IMG/VR virus record: IMGVR_UViG_3300036851_000497
Location: 1-64,000 of that record
Source of the DNA: a virus
Strand: one strand, 5' to 3'
DNA: 64,000 nucleotides
The position numbers and the translations under genes are program-made. Position 1 is the first letter of the stretch. Each line of letters opens with the position of its first letter. Of the stretch, positions 16,120-24,607 are shown piece by piece. Below the pieces are notes generated by a model. It saw nothing but the letters and a program-made list of their open reading frames with translations. It did no database searches and was not told the origin of the DNA.

Positions 16120-16416
16120 ATGGGGATCAATCGTTACGATAAAGGCGACATCGTGCGCGTCTTCGGAGAATTCAGGAATCTCGCTGGCGCGCTGATCGAT
16201 CCGACGAATCTTTCCATAAAATTCACCAACATTGATGGCGTTGTGACGACATATATCTACGGCACGAATGCAGAGCTCGCCAGAGATTCAACTGGCATAT
16301 TCCATGCTGATCTCGTCGCAAATCTGGCTGGTCGTTGGTATTACCGCTGGCAATCAACTGGGGTTGGACAGGGCGGACAGGAAGGTGAATTCGTCGTCGA
16401 GAGCGGAGCATTCTGA
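16120..16416 (+). CDS. phage Ig-like beta-sandwich protein
   Basis: A 98-residue protein with the pattern YDKGDIVRVFGEF, DPTNL, GTNAELARDSTGIF and GRWYYRW, typical of a small beta-sandwich protein that is frequent near phage head-completion genes. It starts two bases after the previous stop. Function not established; likely a virion accessory. Confidence 0.7.
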   Translation: MGINRYDKGDIVRVFGEFRNLAGALIDPTNLSIKFTNIDGVVTTYIYGTNAELARDSTGIFHADLVANLAGRWYYRWQSTGVGQGGQEGEFVVESGAF

Positions 16417-16418
16417 AA

Positions 16419-17042
16419 ATGGGACTCGCGCTCATTATTGCACCAACCGGTGAACCGCTCACATCCAATGAAGCGAAACTCGATGGCAAGATCGAGTACA
16501 CGGAAGATGATGCGTTGATTCTCTCCATGATCATTACAGCGCGGCAATTAGCCGAGCACAAGACTGGACGACAATTGATGACGGCAACCTACGATCTCAC
16601 GCTCGATTGTTTTCCGCCGTGGAATGGACACACGATCACATTAGGGCGGCGAGGACAGATTGTCTTGCCGCTGCCGCCATTGCAAAGTGTTAGCAGCATC
16701 GTTTATGTGGATCCGAATGGTGCCACGCAAACGCTGGCGACGAGCGAATATGTTGTCGATGGCGCAGATACGAATGACGATAAATGTCCGCCGGGAAGAA
16801 TATTCCCCGCTTACGATAAAGTCTGGCCGGATATTCGAAGACAACCGAACGCGGTGAAGATTCGCTTTGTGGCGGGCTACGCCAATGTCGCCAAGGTGCC
16901 GGAGGCAATTCGCCGCTGGATGCTCATGCGAATTGGTGCCATGGATAAGAACCGTGAGGCGGCGGCAATGGGTCAAATCAATGAACTGCCGCGCGATTTC
17001 TTGGACGGGCTTTTAGATCCATTCAGAATTTATTCGCTCTAA
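16419..17042 (+). CDS. head-tail connector (HK97 gp6/phiE125 gp8-like)
   Basis: A 207-residue protein resembling the phiE125 gp8 / gp6 connector family: an N-terminal LTSNEAKLDGKIEYTEDDALI helix, a GRQLMTATYDLTLDCFP strand, LPLPPLQSVSSIVYVD, and VRFVAGYAN-type RFVAGYANVAKVPEAIRRWM. It forms the ring under the portal. It is the first gene of the head-completion set. Confidence 0.88.
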   Translation: MGLALIIAPTGEPLTSNEAKLDGKIEYTEDDALILSMIITARQLAEHKTGRQLMTATYDLTLDCFPPWNGHTITLGRRGQIVLPLPPLQSVSSIVYVDPNGATQTLATSEYVVDGADTNDDKCPPGRIFPAYDKVWPDIRRQPNAVKIRFVAGYANVAKVPEAIRRWMLMRIGAMDKNREAAAMGQINELPRDFLDGLLDPFRIYSL

Positions 17043-17375
17043 ATGCTCGCCGCCGGTCAAATGCGTGATCGCATCACGTTGCTAGAGAAGTCTGTCCTGC
17101 GGGATGCCTTCGGTGGTGAAGTTATTACATGGGTTGATAGAACTACGGTTTTTGCCAAAGCTCAGCCCTTGCGTGGTAGAGAATTCTTCGCTGCCCAGCA
17201 AGTGCAATCTGAAATCAGCGTGCGCTTCGTGCTGCGTTATGACTCCGCACCGGCTGGATTGAACTCAGCTTGGCGCGTGAACTGGCGCAATCAGCAATAC
17301 GACATCGTCGAAATCATCGACGTTGACGCACGCAAAACCGATATGGAGCTCATGTGCAGAACGGCGCAGAACTGA
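17043..17375 (+). CDS. head-tail adaptor (SPP1 gp16-like)
   Basis: A 110-residue protein of the phage head-tail joining family: AGQMRDRITLLEK at the start, then a REFFAAQQVQSE helix and a WRVNWRNQQYDIVEI strand near residue 80. It closes the head and links to the tail. Its end overlaps the following small gene by 22 bases. Confidence 0.88.
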   Translation: MLAAGQMRDRITLLEKSVLRDAFGGEVITWVDRTTVFAKAQPLRGREFFAAQQVQSEISVRFVLRYDSAPAGLNSAWRVNWRNQQYDIVEIIDVDARKTDMELMCRTAQN

Positions 17376-17593
17376 AGAAAGCGAAGATAACGATTAGAGT
17401 CGATGATAGCGGCTTGACAGCTTATTTGGATGATGGCCGACCACTTCATGGAGTCACAAAGATAGAAACGACACTTCTTCCGAATGAAATCGTGAAAACT
17501 GTCATCGAATTGATTGGCATTGAACATCAAATTCCGCCGGAAGTGTTGATTCCTGGCAGAAAGAAGAAACCATTAGCTGGGCAGGTTGAATGA
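17354..17593 (+). CDS. small hypothetical protein in head-tail set
   Basis: A 79-residue protein from a GTG, filling the gap between the adaptor and gp10-like genes. It has a beta-strand start (AKITIRVDDSGLTAYL) and a basic, lysine-rich tail. Stop overlaps the next start (ATGA). No family recognised. Confidence 0.55.
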   Translation: MQNGAELKKAKITIRVDDSGLTAYLDDGRPLHGVTKIETTLLPNEIVKTVIELIGIEHQIPPEVLIPGRKKKPLAGQVE

Positions 17594-18132
17594 TCGAGGT
17601 TAGACACAATCTCCCTGAGTTCAAAGCGCAACTAGCCGCCTTCGGTCAGGACTTCGAGAAGCGAACCGTGCGCGCTGCCGCGAATGCTGCGGCACAAGTA
17701 TTCAAAAAGCTGGCCGTCTCAAATGTCAGGCAACGCACGAAGGGAACCGGTTTGCTGGCGCGTTCTATATACGTCAAACGCTCTCGTCGCGGTTCAGTGC
17801 GAGGTCAAGAGCATTACATGGTCGGTTTCAGACAAGGCCGAGCCGCCAGAGCAGTTAAGCGTAAAGGCGGCGCAATTAACCTAGATGCCTTCTATGGTCG
17901 CTTTCTCGAATATGGCTGGATTCCACGCGGGCGAGGCAAAGGCTTCCGTGGCGGGCGCCGCTCGCGCGCATTGCAACGCGAGCGCGCTCTTAGTTCCGGC
18001 GCACAGAAAATCACGAAATACCGATTTCTCGCGCCGGCATTCGCGCAAGGTAAGGATGCGGCGCTTAAGGCATTCTTCGCCAAAGTCGAGCAGCGCATCG
18101 CTAAAGAAAATGCAAAACGAAGTATTCGATGA
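17590..18132 (+). CDS. HK97 gp10-like tail completion protein
   Basis: A 180-residue basic protein of the HK97 gp10 family: a helix at 20-45, ERTKGTGLLARS-type RTKGTGLLARSI, FLEYGW near residue 105 and a final FLAPAFAQGKDAAL. It helps terminate the tail and join it to the head. The insertion of an arginine-rich loop (GRGKGFRGGRRSRA) is longer than usual. Confidence 0.85.
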   Translation: MIEVRHNLPEFKAQLAAFGQDFEKRTVRAAANAAAQVFKKLAVSNVRQRTKGTGLLARSIYVKRSRRGSVRGQEHYMVGFRQGRAARAVKRKGGAINLDAFYGRFLEYGWIPRGRGKGFRGGRRSRALQRERALSSGAQKITKYRFLAPAFAQGKDAALKAFFAKVEQRIAKENAKRSIR

Positions 18133-18485
18133 GCGCAGAAACCGCAGTTTATGACGCGCTCAGATTGAATGCGGGAGTGACCGCAGTCATCGCTCAGCGC
18201 ATTTACCCTGATTTGCTCGCGCAGGAAATCGTTTTGCCGGCCGTCGTCTATCAACGCGCCGGGACCGATTACGTGACAACGATACATACGAACGCAGTGC
18301 AAGCCACTCGCGTTGCGCTCGAGGTGTGGTGTCTAGCCGCGACTCGTGTCGCTGCTGAATCGCTGGCTGACCTTGTTGAACTCGCAATCGTTTTAACCGG
18401 ACTGCGCCCAGTTGGGCGCCGACCCGAATTCAATCCAGAAACTGAAACTTTCGCAGCAGTGCTCGCCTTGGATATCTGGCAATAA
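18129..18485 (+). CDS. tail completion protein (DUF3168/gp17-like)
   Basis: A 118-residue protein: VYDALRLNAGVTAVIAQRIYPD, LPAVVYQR and a C-terminal LALDIWQ strand fit the DUF3168 tail-terminator family. It caps the tail tube at its head end. ATGA overlap with the upstream gene; a terminator follows. Confidence 0.85.
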   Translation: MSAETAVYDALRLNAGVTAVIAQRIYPDLLAQEIVLPAVVYQRAGTDYVTTIHTNAVQATRVALEVWCLAATRVAAESLADLVELAIVLTGLRPVGRRPEFNPETETFAAVLALDIWQ

Positions 18486-18511
18486 ACACTTGAGTTTGTG
18501 ATCTGGCATCG

Positions 18512-18537
18512 AGCCGCGTGAATCGCGGCTTTTTTTA
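18512..18537 (+). terminator. Rho-independent terminator
   Basis: Stem AGCCGCG / CGCGGCT with loop TGAAT and seven T. It separates the head-completion genes from the tail tube gene. Confidence 0.85.
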
Positions 18538-18554
18538 TTTCTAAGGAGTCTCAC

Positions 18555-19193
18555 ATGGCAATCAACAAATGGAGTGGCGTCGCTGTCGCGATTCAATCCG
18601 CGCTCGCTGCGGCTGACACGATTACAGGCATCACCAAGGCGAATCCCGGCGTCGCCACTGCGACAAGCCATGGTTTTGCCAATGGCGACTATGTGAAGCT
18701 TACGATTCAAGGGATGCATCAACTTGATGGCCGTGTATTTCGGGTCGCCGCCGTTACTACGAATACGTTCGAGCTCGAAGGCGAAAATACGACTAATTAC
18801 GACACTTTCGTTAGCGGCGAAGCAGAACTCATTACCTTTGGCACAACGATGTCTACGGCCAGAGGCGTCACCTCATCCGGTGGCGATTTCAATTTCATCG
18901 ATACCTCGACCATCCACGACAATATTCAGAAACAAATTCCTGGCCAAGCCAATGCGCTGTCTTTCACTTTTGAAAACTTGTGGGATCCGAGCGATGCGGC
19001 GCAGACGGCATTAAAAGCGGCGTCTGACGTTCAAGGTGAGCGCGCAATCAGAATCACTTTCGCGACAGGCAACAAGATCGTTTTCAACGGATTCGTTGGG
19101 GCAACATTATCGCCCGGCGGAACCGCGCAAGACGTGGTGACGACATCAATCGTTATCACGGCGAAGGGTCGATTGACCGTCTATCAAACCTAA
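18555..19193 (+). CDS. major tail (tube) protein
   Basis: A 212-residue tail-tube protein, placed by its position before the chaperone pair and by an AAGGAG site. Residues about 24-92 form an inserted module (ITKANPGVATATSHGFANGD, GMHQLDGRVFRV, NTFELEG) that looks like the small FCCH-type beta domain seen in other phage proteins. The rest (GGDFNFIDTSTIHD, SFTFENLWDPSD, ITAKGRLTVYQT) fits a tail-tube fold. The inserted domain would project from the tube surface. Confidence 0.82.
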   Translation: MAINKWSGVAVAIQSALAAADTITGITKANPGVATATSHGFANGDYVKLTIQGMHQLDGRVFRVAAVTTNTFELEGENTTNYDTFVSGEAELITFGTTMSTARGVTSSGGDFNFIDTSTIHDNIQKQIPGQANALSFTFENLWDPSDAAQTALKAASDVQGERAIRITFATGNKIVFNGFVGATLSPGGTAQDVVTTSIVITAKGRLTVYQT

Positions 19194-19198
19194 ACCAT

Positions 19199-19528
19199 AT
19201 GGCAATCAAAAAATCACAGATCACCGCACCAACGCTTCCAGAAGAAACTGTGGACGTGCAGGAGCTCGGCGGCGAAATCATCGTGCGCGGATTATTGCTC
19301 AAGGACAAGCTATCGCTTTCTCTCAGGGACGATTATGGCCGCGTGGCGGCGATGCTCGCGGTATGCGTAGTTGATGCAGAACGCCAGCCAGTCTTCACCG
19401 AAGAGCAATGGGAAGCCTACGGTGCGCAGTATTTCAGTTCCGCCATGAATCTTTGGGATATTGCCCAACGCCTGTCAGGCATGAATTTGGAAGGCGCAAA
19501 AAAAAAGTTGACAGCAGTCCCGAGTTGA
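19199..19528 (+). CDS. tail assembly chaperone (G-like)
   Basis: A 109-residue protein, starting five bases after the tail-tube stop. It corresponds to lambda gpG: it keeps the tape measure soluble during tail assembly. Its last codons pass over a run of nine A that contains the heptamer A-AAA-AAG, where part of the ribosomes would slip to make the longer form ending at 19824. Confidence 0.85.
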   Translation: MAIKKSQITAPTLPEETVDVQELGGEIIVRGLLLKDKLSLSLRDDYGRVAAMLAVCVVDAERQPVFTEEQWEAYGAQYFSSAMNLWDIAQRLSGMNLEGAKKKLTAVPS

Positions 19529-19824
19529 AAATCGCGTTGTTGCTCGCCTTGCAGCTCGGGCGAACGCTGGAAGAGCTCGGCAATTCTATGAGCGCAGATG
19601 AGTTCGGCTTGTGGCTGGCGCTCTATCAGACTGATCCGTGGGATCAAATGCGTAGTGATCTCCGCGCTGGAATTATCGCTGCGACCATTGCGAATCACGC
19701 CGGTCTCACGCGCAAAGCAGGGGTTCCGCCGTCGATGCCTTCCGACTTCATGCCTTATCTCAAGAAGCATGAGGAGCCGGAAGCGGAAGCCGATCCGGTC
19801 GCATACTTCAAACAATTCTCGTAA
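19199..19824 (+). CDS. tail assembly chaperone (GT-like) by -1 frameshift
   Basis: After residue 103 a shift of minus one base at 19501-19507 joins the G-like frame to the open frame that ends at 19824, giving a 208-residue fusion. The joined part (VDSSPELKIALLLALQ, GLWLALYQTDPWDQMR) looks like the T domain, which binds the tape measure and tail tube. The frame arithmetic is exact: the first frame uses codons beginning at 19199 and the second is one base back. There is no good start codon for the second frame alone. Confidence 0.85.
19501..19507 (+). promoter_or_regulatory. programmed -1 frameshift site
   Basis: Slippery heptamer A-AAA-AAG inside a run of nine A (19498-19506), in the phase needed for tandem slippage of two lysine tRNAs. 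This is the arrangement used in lambda G/GT and many other siphoviruses. Confidence 0.85.
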
Positions 19825-19830
19825 AAGATA

Positions 19831-21999
19831 ATGCCGACTTTACAAATTGACATTGCGGCGCGCTTTGCGCAATTCAGCGATAGTCTTAATAAAATCGAAC
19901 GCAATACAGCGGCGAGCGTGCAGCGAATGCGCGCCTCTTTCGTGGCACTCGGCAGAATCATCGGCACGGTCGGCGTCACCATCGGCACTGCAGCCTTCGC
20001 CGGTATCGTCAAGCAAAGCATTCAGGCGGCAGCGGCACTTGATGATCTTTCGGAAATCACTGGTAGCTCGGTCGAAAATTTAAGCAAGCTTGACCAAGTC
20101 GCGCGAATCAGCGGTATCGGCCTCGAGACCGTTGAGCTTGGGCTTGTACGGCTTACCAAGGCGCTCGCTGGTGCCGATGATGAAAGCAAAGGTGCTGCTC
20201 GCGCACTGGCTCAGATTGGCCTCAGCGCCGCAGAATTGCGAACGCTAGATCCTGCCGATGCATTGCAGAAAATAGCCGTCGCACTTTCCAAATACGCCGA
20301 TGGTGCCGGCAAGACGAACATCGCGCAGCAAATCTTCAAGAAAGGCGGCGAGCAGCTTTTGCCGCTCTTGAAAGATATGGCAACCGTTGGCAATGTGCAC
20401 GCGCGTGTTACCGGTGAACAAGCAGCGCAAGCCGAGCAACTTCAGAAACAAATAGCGCGGCTCAAAGTGGAATTCGGCGGCGCCGCGCAAGCGATTGCGC
20501 TCAATTTCATTGCACCGCTGACCCGCTTTTTCGCATTGCTGTCCGAAGGCATACGTCTGCTTCGCGAATTTCGCCGCGAGGCGGCCGAATTAGCCACATT
20601 CGATAAATTCGGGCTTTTCTTTGAGAAGCGCGCAGAACTTCTCAAATTCAAGCAGCAACAGGAAGCACTCGCGCTAACGGAAGGCTTGGGAGGCGGTCGG
20701 CTTGATCCGCGCGACCTAGGTCCAGCAGCCGCACTTGAAAAATTACCTTTTGAAGTTGGCGGCGAGGACGCTGCGAATAAAGCCAAGAAGGCCGCAGAAG
20801 CAATCAAATCTTTTATAGATAACCTAAAAAAACAGCGCGAGGAATTACGCTTAAACGAGGTCGCACTGACGCTTTACAACGCGCAACAACTTGCGCTTGA
20901 ACACGGATTATCAGGCGCGGCGACAACCAAATTTTTAGAGAATGTCCGCGCGATTGCTCAGCAAACTCAAGAGCTCAAACAACAAGATGAAGTACTTGAG
21001 AAAACACGTGATGCGTTCGCTGATTTCACCGATAAGCAATTAGAAGCTGGGTTTGCGATGAGAGCGGTTATTGATGACATCCGCTTCGAGACTGGGTTAA
21101 TCGGTCGTTCCAATGAAGAGCGCGAATTGGCTATAGCTCTGCGGAGAATTGAAAACGAAACTATCGATAAGCAGAGCGAAAAATACGCAAAACTCGCGGA
21201 GAATATTCGCAATGCATTTAAAGAGCGTGAGGCAAAAGTTATCGTGGATCAGCAGACGCGCTCTCTATTGCGTGACGTCGGTGTAAAAGATATCGACGCA
21301 CGTGAGCACGAAAAACTTATAGCCGAGCGTGAAAAAGCGAGAAGCTTGGCTATCGGAGGGTTTCTTTCGGCTGATGAACTTGAAAAAGAAGAACATCGTA
21401 TTACTGCCTCCATCATCAATATCGGGAATGTCGCAAAGGAAACGAAAGATCCATTTGAAGATTTGAAGCGCTCGATTGAAGGATTCGGCCGCGATACCTC
21501 AAAAGTGTTTGTTGATCTGCTATTCACCGGCAAAGGCAGTTTTCGCGATTTGATTCAATCCATGATCCGCGAGCTCGCTGAGCTGGCCGTCTATAAGGCT
21601 ATTTTTCAGCCGCTGTTTAACAGTTTCGGCGGATTCGTGACTAAGGGGCTTGTTGCGCACAGCGGCGGCATCATAGGTTTCGACAGCTTGCCATCAAGGC
21701 ATATCAACGCCTTGGCGTTTGCTGGTGCACCGCGCTTGCATTCCGGTTTCTTGCCAGGCGAGTTCCCGGCGATCCTGCAAAAGGGTGAAGCCGTTTTTAC
21801 CAAAAAGCAGCAGGACAATTTGGTGCCAGCCAGCGGCGGCATGGTCGTCAACAATTCCATCACAGTGACCGGCGCAGGTGCCAATCTTACCGGCCCGTCT
21901 CAAGGAAACGAAATGGCGCGCAGCCTTCAAGCTGTGCTCAACGATTGGGCGCAGCGAGAATCGCGCCCTGGCGGCTTTTTCGCCTCGCGCAATACCTGA
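19831..21999 (+). CDS. tape measure protein
   Basis: A 722-residue protein with long helices, two hydrophobic segments (about residues 42-60 and 220-235) and a C-terminal globular part. It has a coiled coil at about 330-520, then LFTGKGSFRDLIQSMIRELAE-type sequence typical of lambda-family tape measures and a LPGEFPAILQKGEAVFTKKQ-type end. It sets tail length and is injected with DNA. At about 1.5 angstroms per residue a tail near 0.1 micrometre is expected (estimate). Confidence 0.92.
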   Translation: MPTLQIDIAARFAQFSDSLNKIERNTAASVQRMRASFVALGRIIGTVGVTIGTAAFAGIVKQSIQAAAALDDLSEITGSSVENLSKLDQVARISGIGLETVELGLVRLTKALAGADDESKGAARALAQIGLSAAELRTLDPADALQKIAVALSKYADGAGKTNIAQQIFKKGGEQLLPLLKDMATVGNVHARVTGEQAAQAEQLQKQIARLKVEFGGAAQAIALNFIAPLTRFFALLSEGIRLLREFRREAAELATFDKFGLFFEKRAELLKFKQQQEALALTEGLGGGRLDPRDLGPAAALEKLPFEVGGEDAANKAKKAAEAIKSFIDNLKKQREELRLNEVALTLYNAQQLALEHGLSGAATTKFLENVRAIAQQTQELKQQDEVLEKTRDAFADFTDKQLEAGFAMRAVIDDIRFETGLIGRSNEERELAIALRRIENETIDKQSEKYAKLAENIRNAFKEREAKVIVDQQTRSLLRDVGVKDIDAREHEKLIAEREKARSLAIGGFLSADELEKEEHRITASIINIGNVAKETKDPFEDLKRSIEGFGRDTSKVFVDLLFTGKGSFRDLIQSMIRELAELAVYKAIFQPLFNSFGGFVTKGLVAHSGGIIGFDSLPSRHINALAFAGAPRLHSGFLPGEFPAILQKGEAVFTKKQQDNLVPASGGMVVNNSITVTGAGANLTGPSQGNEMARSLQAVLNDWAQRESRPGGFFASRNT

Positions 22000-22065
22000 C
22001 CATTCCGCGCCGATTTAAACGCGCCCAGATGCGTTTACATGCATTACACGGGGTATTTCGAATAG

Positions 22066-22401
22066 ATGGCTGAATTCACTTGGGCGGTTACGAAGGGCAC
22101 GCAGCTTTCAATGCAGCCGCGCGTCCTGGAAGCGCGTTTTGGCGATGGTTATAGCCAGCGCACCGCTGACGGCATCAATACCAATCCGCAGATCTGGAGC
22201 ATCGTCATCGACAACCGCGAAAAGGCCGAGGGTGACGCCATACAGACGTTTCTCGAAGCGCGCGCTGGACATGAATCATTCGATTGGACGCCGCCGGATA
22301 TGGCAATGGCCAAATTCATCTGCAAACAGTGGTCGCGCGCCTATCCGATCATGGAAGAGGTGAGCAGTTTCAATCTGATCTTCGAGCAAATCTTTGAATA
22401 A
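22066..22401 (+). CDS. minor tail protein (lambda M-like)
   Basis: A 111-residue protein of the phage minor tail M family: WAVTKGTQLSMQPRVLEARFGDGYSQ, WSIVIDN and a FDWTPPD motif near residue 72. It forms the ring at the tail tip next to the tape measure. The gap of 66 bases before it shows no other gene. Confidence 0.9.
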   Translation: MAEFTWAVTKGTQLSMQPRVLEARFGDGYSQRTADGINTNPQIWSIVIDNREKAEGDAIQTFLEARAGHESFDWTPPDMAMAKFICKQWSRAYPIMEEVSSFNLIFEQIFE

Positions 22402-22405
22402 GTTC

Positions 22406-23101
22406 ATGCCAATTTCTCAAGATATCCTCAAGGCCAACGCCGATAAGTTGGTCCAGCTATTCGAGCTTGACCTCAACGAAATCGGGGTTGTTCAGGTTTA
22501 CCGCTTCCACGCCGGCGAAAATGAATTGCTTGAAAATGTCATCTGGCGTGGCGTGACTTATTTGCCACGGCCAATTGAGGCATCCGGCTTCGAATTTTCC
22601 GGCAAAGGGCAAATTCCGAGACCCACGCTTTTAGTTGCCGATATTGATGGCGCCGTTACGGGCTTGGTGAATTCCTATCAGGATTTGGTCGGTGCCAAGC
22701 TCATTCGCCGACGCACGCACGTCAAATATCTGGATGCGGCGAATTTCACAGACGGCGTCAACGATACGGCCAATCCGAATGAGCGCTACGCAGATGACAT
22801 TTATTTCGTCGAGCGCAAGATTGCACACAACAAAATTCTGATCGAGTTTGAACTGTCAGCAGCTTTTGATGTGCACGGCGTCAAGCTGCCGGGTCGCCGC
22901 ATAATTCCGAATTGTCCATGGATCTATAAAGAGGCCGAGTGCAGCTACATCCCTGGCCAGATGTTCACGATGATGGATGAATTGACGAGTGATCCGACGA
23001 AGGACATCTGCGCGAAGCGGCTAAAAAGCTGCGAGATTCGTTTCGGCATTACCAATCCGCTGCCCTTCGGGGGCTTTCCTGGAGTGGGGTTATTCAGATG
23101 A
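22406..23101 (+). CDS. minor tail protein (lambda L-like, Fe-S)
   Basis: A 231-residue homologue of lambda gpL. The ATG at 22406 (MPISQDIL) is preferred to the TTG four codons upstream. The C-terminal domain has four cysteines (NCPWIY, AECSY, DICAKRL, SCEIRFG), the set that binds a 4Fe-4S cluster in lambda gpL. It is part of the tail-tip complex. Its stop overlaps the next ATG. Confidence 0.9.
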   Translation: MPISQDILKANADKLVQLFELDLNEIGVVQVYRFHAGENELLENVIWRGVTYLPRPIEASGFEFSGKGQIPRPTLLVADIDGAVTGLVNSYQDLVGAKLIRRRTHVKYLDAANFTDGVNDTANPNERYADDIYFVERKIAHNKILIEFELSAAFDVHGVKLPGRRIIPNCPWIYKEAECSYIPGQMFTMMDELTSDPTKDICAKRLKSCEIRFGITNPLPFGGFPGVGLFR

Positions 23102-23295
23102 AATCACTGCGTTGCTTTTTCGGTTTCCATAACAATCGTCGCTATCATGGTAATGATGACGGTGCGCCGTATGAACAATTAATTTGCCAACGGTGCGGTA
23201 GCAGCACGCGCAAACTTTATACCCCAGGCTTTTATAATTGCCGCTTTGAATATAACGAGGGAGAAGGTTTCTTTCGGCAGCCGCCTGCTAAATGA
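23098..23295 (+). CDS. small zinc-ribbon-like protein
   Basis: A 65-residue protein inserted between the L- and K-like genes, with start and stop overlapping both neighbours. It has cysteines at LRCF and a CQRCG pair (residues 30-33), a possible partial zinc ribbon, and a YYN-rich end. Small genes of this look are found in tail-tip operons of other phages. Function unknown. Confidence 0.6.
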   Translation: MKSLRCFFGFHNNRRYHGNDDGAPYEQLICQRCGSSTRKLYTPGFYNCRFEYNEGEGFFRQPPAK

Positions 23296-24011
23296 ACGAT
23301 GCGCACTTGCAAGCGATTCTCGCGCACGCCGCAGAGGTCGCGCCGGCAGAATGTTGCGGACTCATTGCAAAGGGTGAGTATCACCGCTGCACGAATCTCG
23401 CTGCTGATCAAACGCACTTTGTGATTGGTTCAGATGATATCGAGCGCTTCAACGGCAGCATTGAGGCGGTAGTGCATTCGCATCCGTTCGCCTCACCTGA
23501 ACCCACGACGCACGATCGAGTCGCCTGCGAACGCTCCAGGCTGCCTTGGATCATCGTTTCGCATCCAAGCAGCGCATATCGGGAAATTCTCCCGTGCGGC
23601 TATCGGGCGCCGCTCATCGGCCGTGAATTCTTTCATGGCTCGCTCGATTGTTATGGGCTGGTGCGTGACTACTATTTTGAAAAGCTCGGCGTCGATCTGC
23701 TGGATTTTTGGCGAATGGACGAATGGTGGAACCGCGGGGAAAGTCTATTGGTGGACAATTATGAAAAGGCCGGTTTCATTCTTGTGTGTCAGCCGTTGGC
23801 GAGTAAGTTGAAAGAATTTCTGCGGGAAATCCGGCCGCATGATGTGATTTTTATGCAACGTCGCGCACCGGTGCCGAATCACTGTGCTGTCTATCAAGGT
23901 GAGGGAAAAATTTTGCATCATTGCATGGGCGCGCTTTCCAAGCCGGACATTTATGGCGGCTATTGGCATAGTCTGAGCACACACCATTTGCGCCATCAAT
24001 CGCTGATATGA
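23292..24011 (+). CDS. tail assembly protease (lambda K-like, JAB plus NlpC/P60)
   Basis: A 239-residue two-domain protein. The N-terminal JAB/MPN domain has E20 (APAECCGL), the HSHP metal site (62-65) and D75. The C-terminal NlpC/P60 peptidase has C120 (SLDCYGLV) and H197 (NHCAVY). In lambda, gpK is a tail-tip protein whose peptidase parts may process tail proteins or cut peptidoglycan during entry. ATGA overlaps bind it to both neighbours. Confidence 0.92.
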   Translation: MNDAHLQAILAHAAEVAPAECCGLIAKGEYHRCTNLAADQTHFVIGSDDIERFNGSIEAVVHSHPFASPEPTTHDRVACERSRLPWIIVSHPSSAYREILPCGYRAPLIGREFFHGSLDCYGLVRDYYFEKLGVDLLDFWRMDEWWNRGESLLVDNYEKAGFILVCQPLASKLKEFLREIRPHDVIFMQRRAPVPNHCAVYQGEGKILHHCMGALSKPDIYGGYWHSLSTHHLRHQSLI

Positions 24012-24607
24012 CGCCGGTTTATCTGCATGAACACTTGGCCGATGAGTTCGGCCATTTTTTTGAGTTCGATGTGCATTCACCAGCGGAAGCGGTGCGCGCG
24101 CTCTGCGCGAACTTCCCCGACTTCAGCGGCTATCTGATCCGCAACAATCTACCTGGCTATTACGTTCGAGTAAGTGACACCTATCGCGACGGGCCAGAAA
24201 TACAAAAGCTGTCAGGCCGAGAACCGATCCATTTCATCCCAGTAGTCGCGGGCGGCGGTGATGGTAAAGGGTTATTGACGATCATCGCTGGTGTCGCGCT
24301 GATCGCATTCTCTGGTGGTATCGGCGGAGCAATAGGAGCGGCCGGTTTGGCTACTGCTGCCGGAGCTACTGCCGGCGTATCTGCGTTCGGTCTGGCCCTT
24401 GCCCTCGGCGGCGTCTCACAACTCCTGTTCAAGCCGCCGAAATCGCCAAAGCCGAACGAGCGCCCGGAGAACAAGCCGTCTTTCGTTTTCGATGGACCTG
24501 TCAACACCATTGCCGCAGGCCATCCGGTGCCGGTCGGCTATGGCGAACTCATCGTCGGCTCGGCGGTGATTTCCGCCGGCATTATCACTGAGGATATTCC
24601 GGCATGA
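24008..24607 (+). CDS. tail assembly protein (lambda I-like)
   Basis: A 199-residue homologue of lambda gpI. The N-terminal ubiquitin-like part (VYLHEHLADEFGHFFEFDV) is followed by a hydrophobic glycine-alanine segment (about 92-140: GLLTIIAGVALIAFSGG, GAAGLATAAGATAG) and a final GHPVPVGYGELIVGS-type motif. It helps assemble the tip protein. Confidence 0.88.
   Translation: MTPVYLHEHLADEFGHFFEFDVHSPAEAVRALCANFPDFSGYLIRNNLPGYYVRVSDTYRDGPEIQKLSGREPIHFIPVVAGGGDGKGLLTIIAGVALIAFSGGIGGAIGAAGLATAAGATAGVSAFGLALALGGVSQLLFKPPKSPKPNERPENKPSFVFDGPVNTIAAGHPVPVGYGELIVGSAVISAGIITEDIPA

Noticed and set aside
19408-19824. A separate 138-residue gene inside the chaperone
   Set aside because: It lacks a good start and fits the G/GT frameshift exactly.
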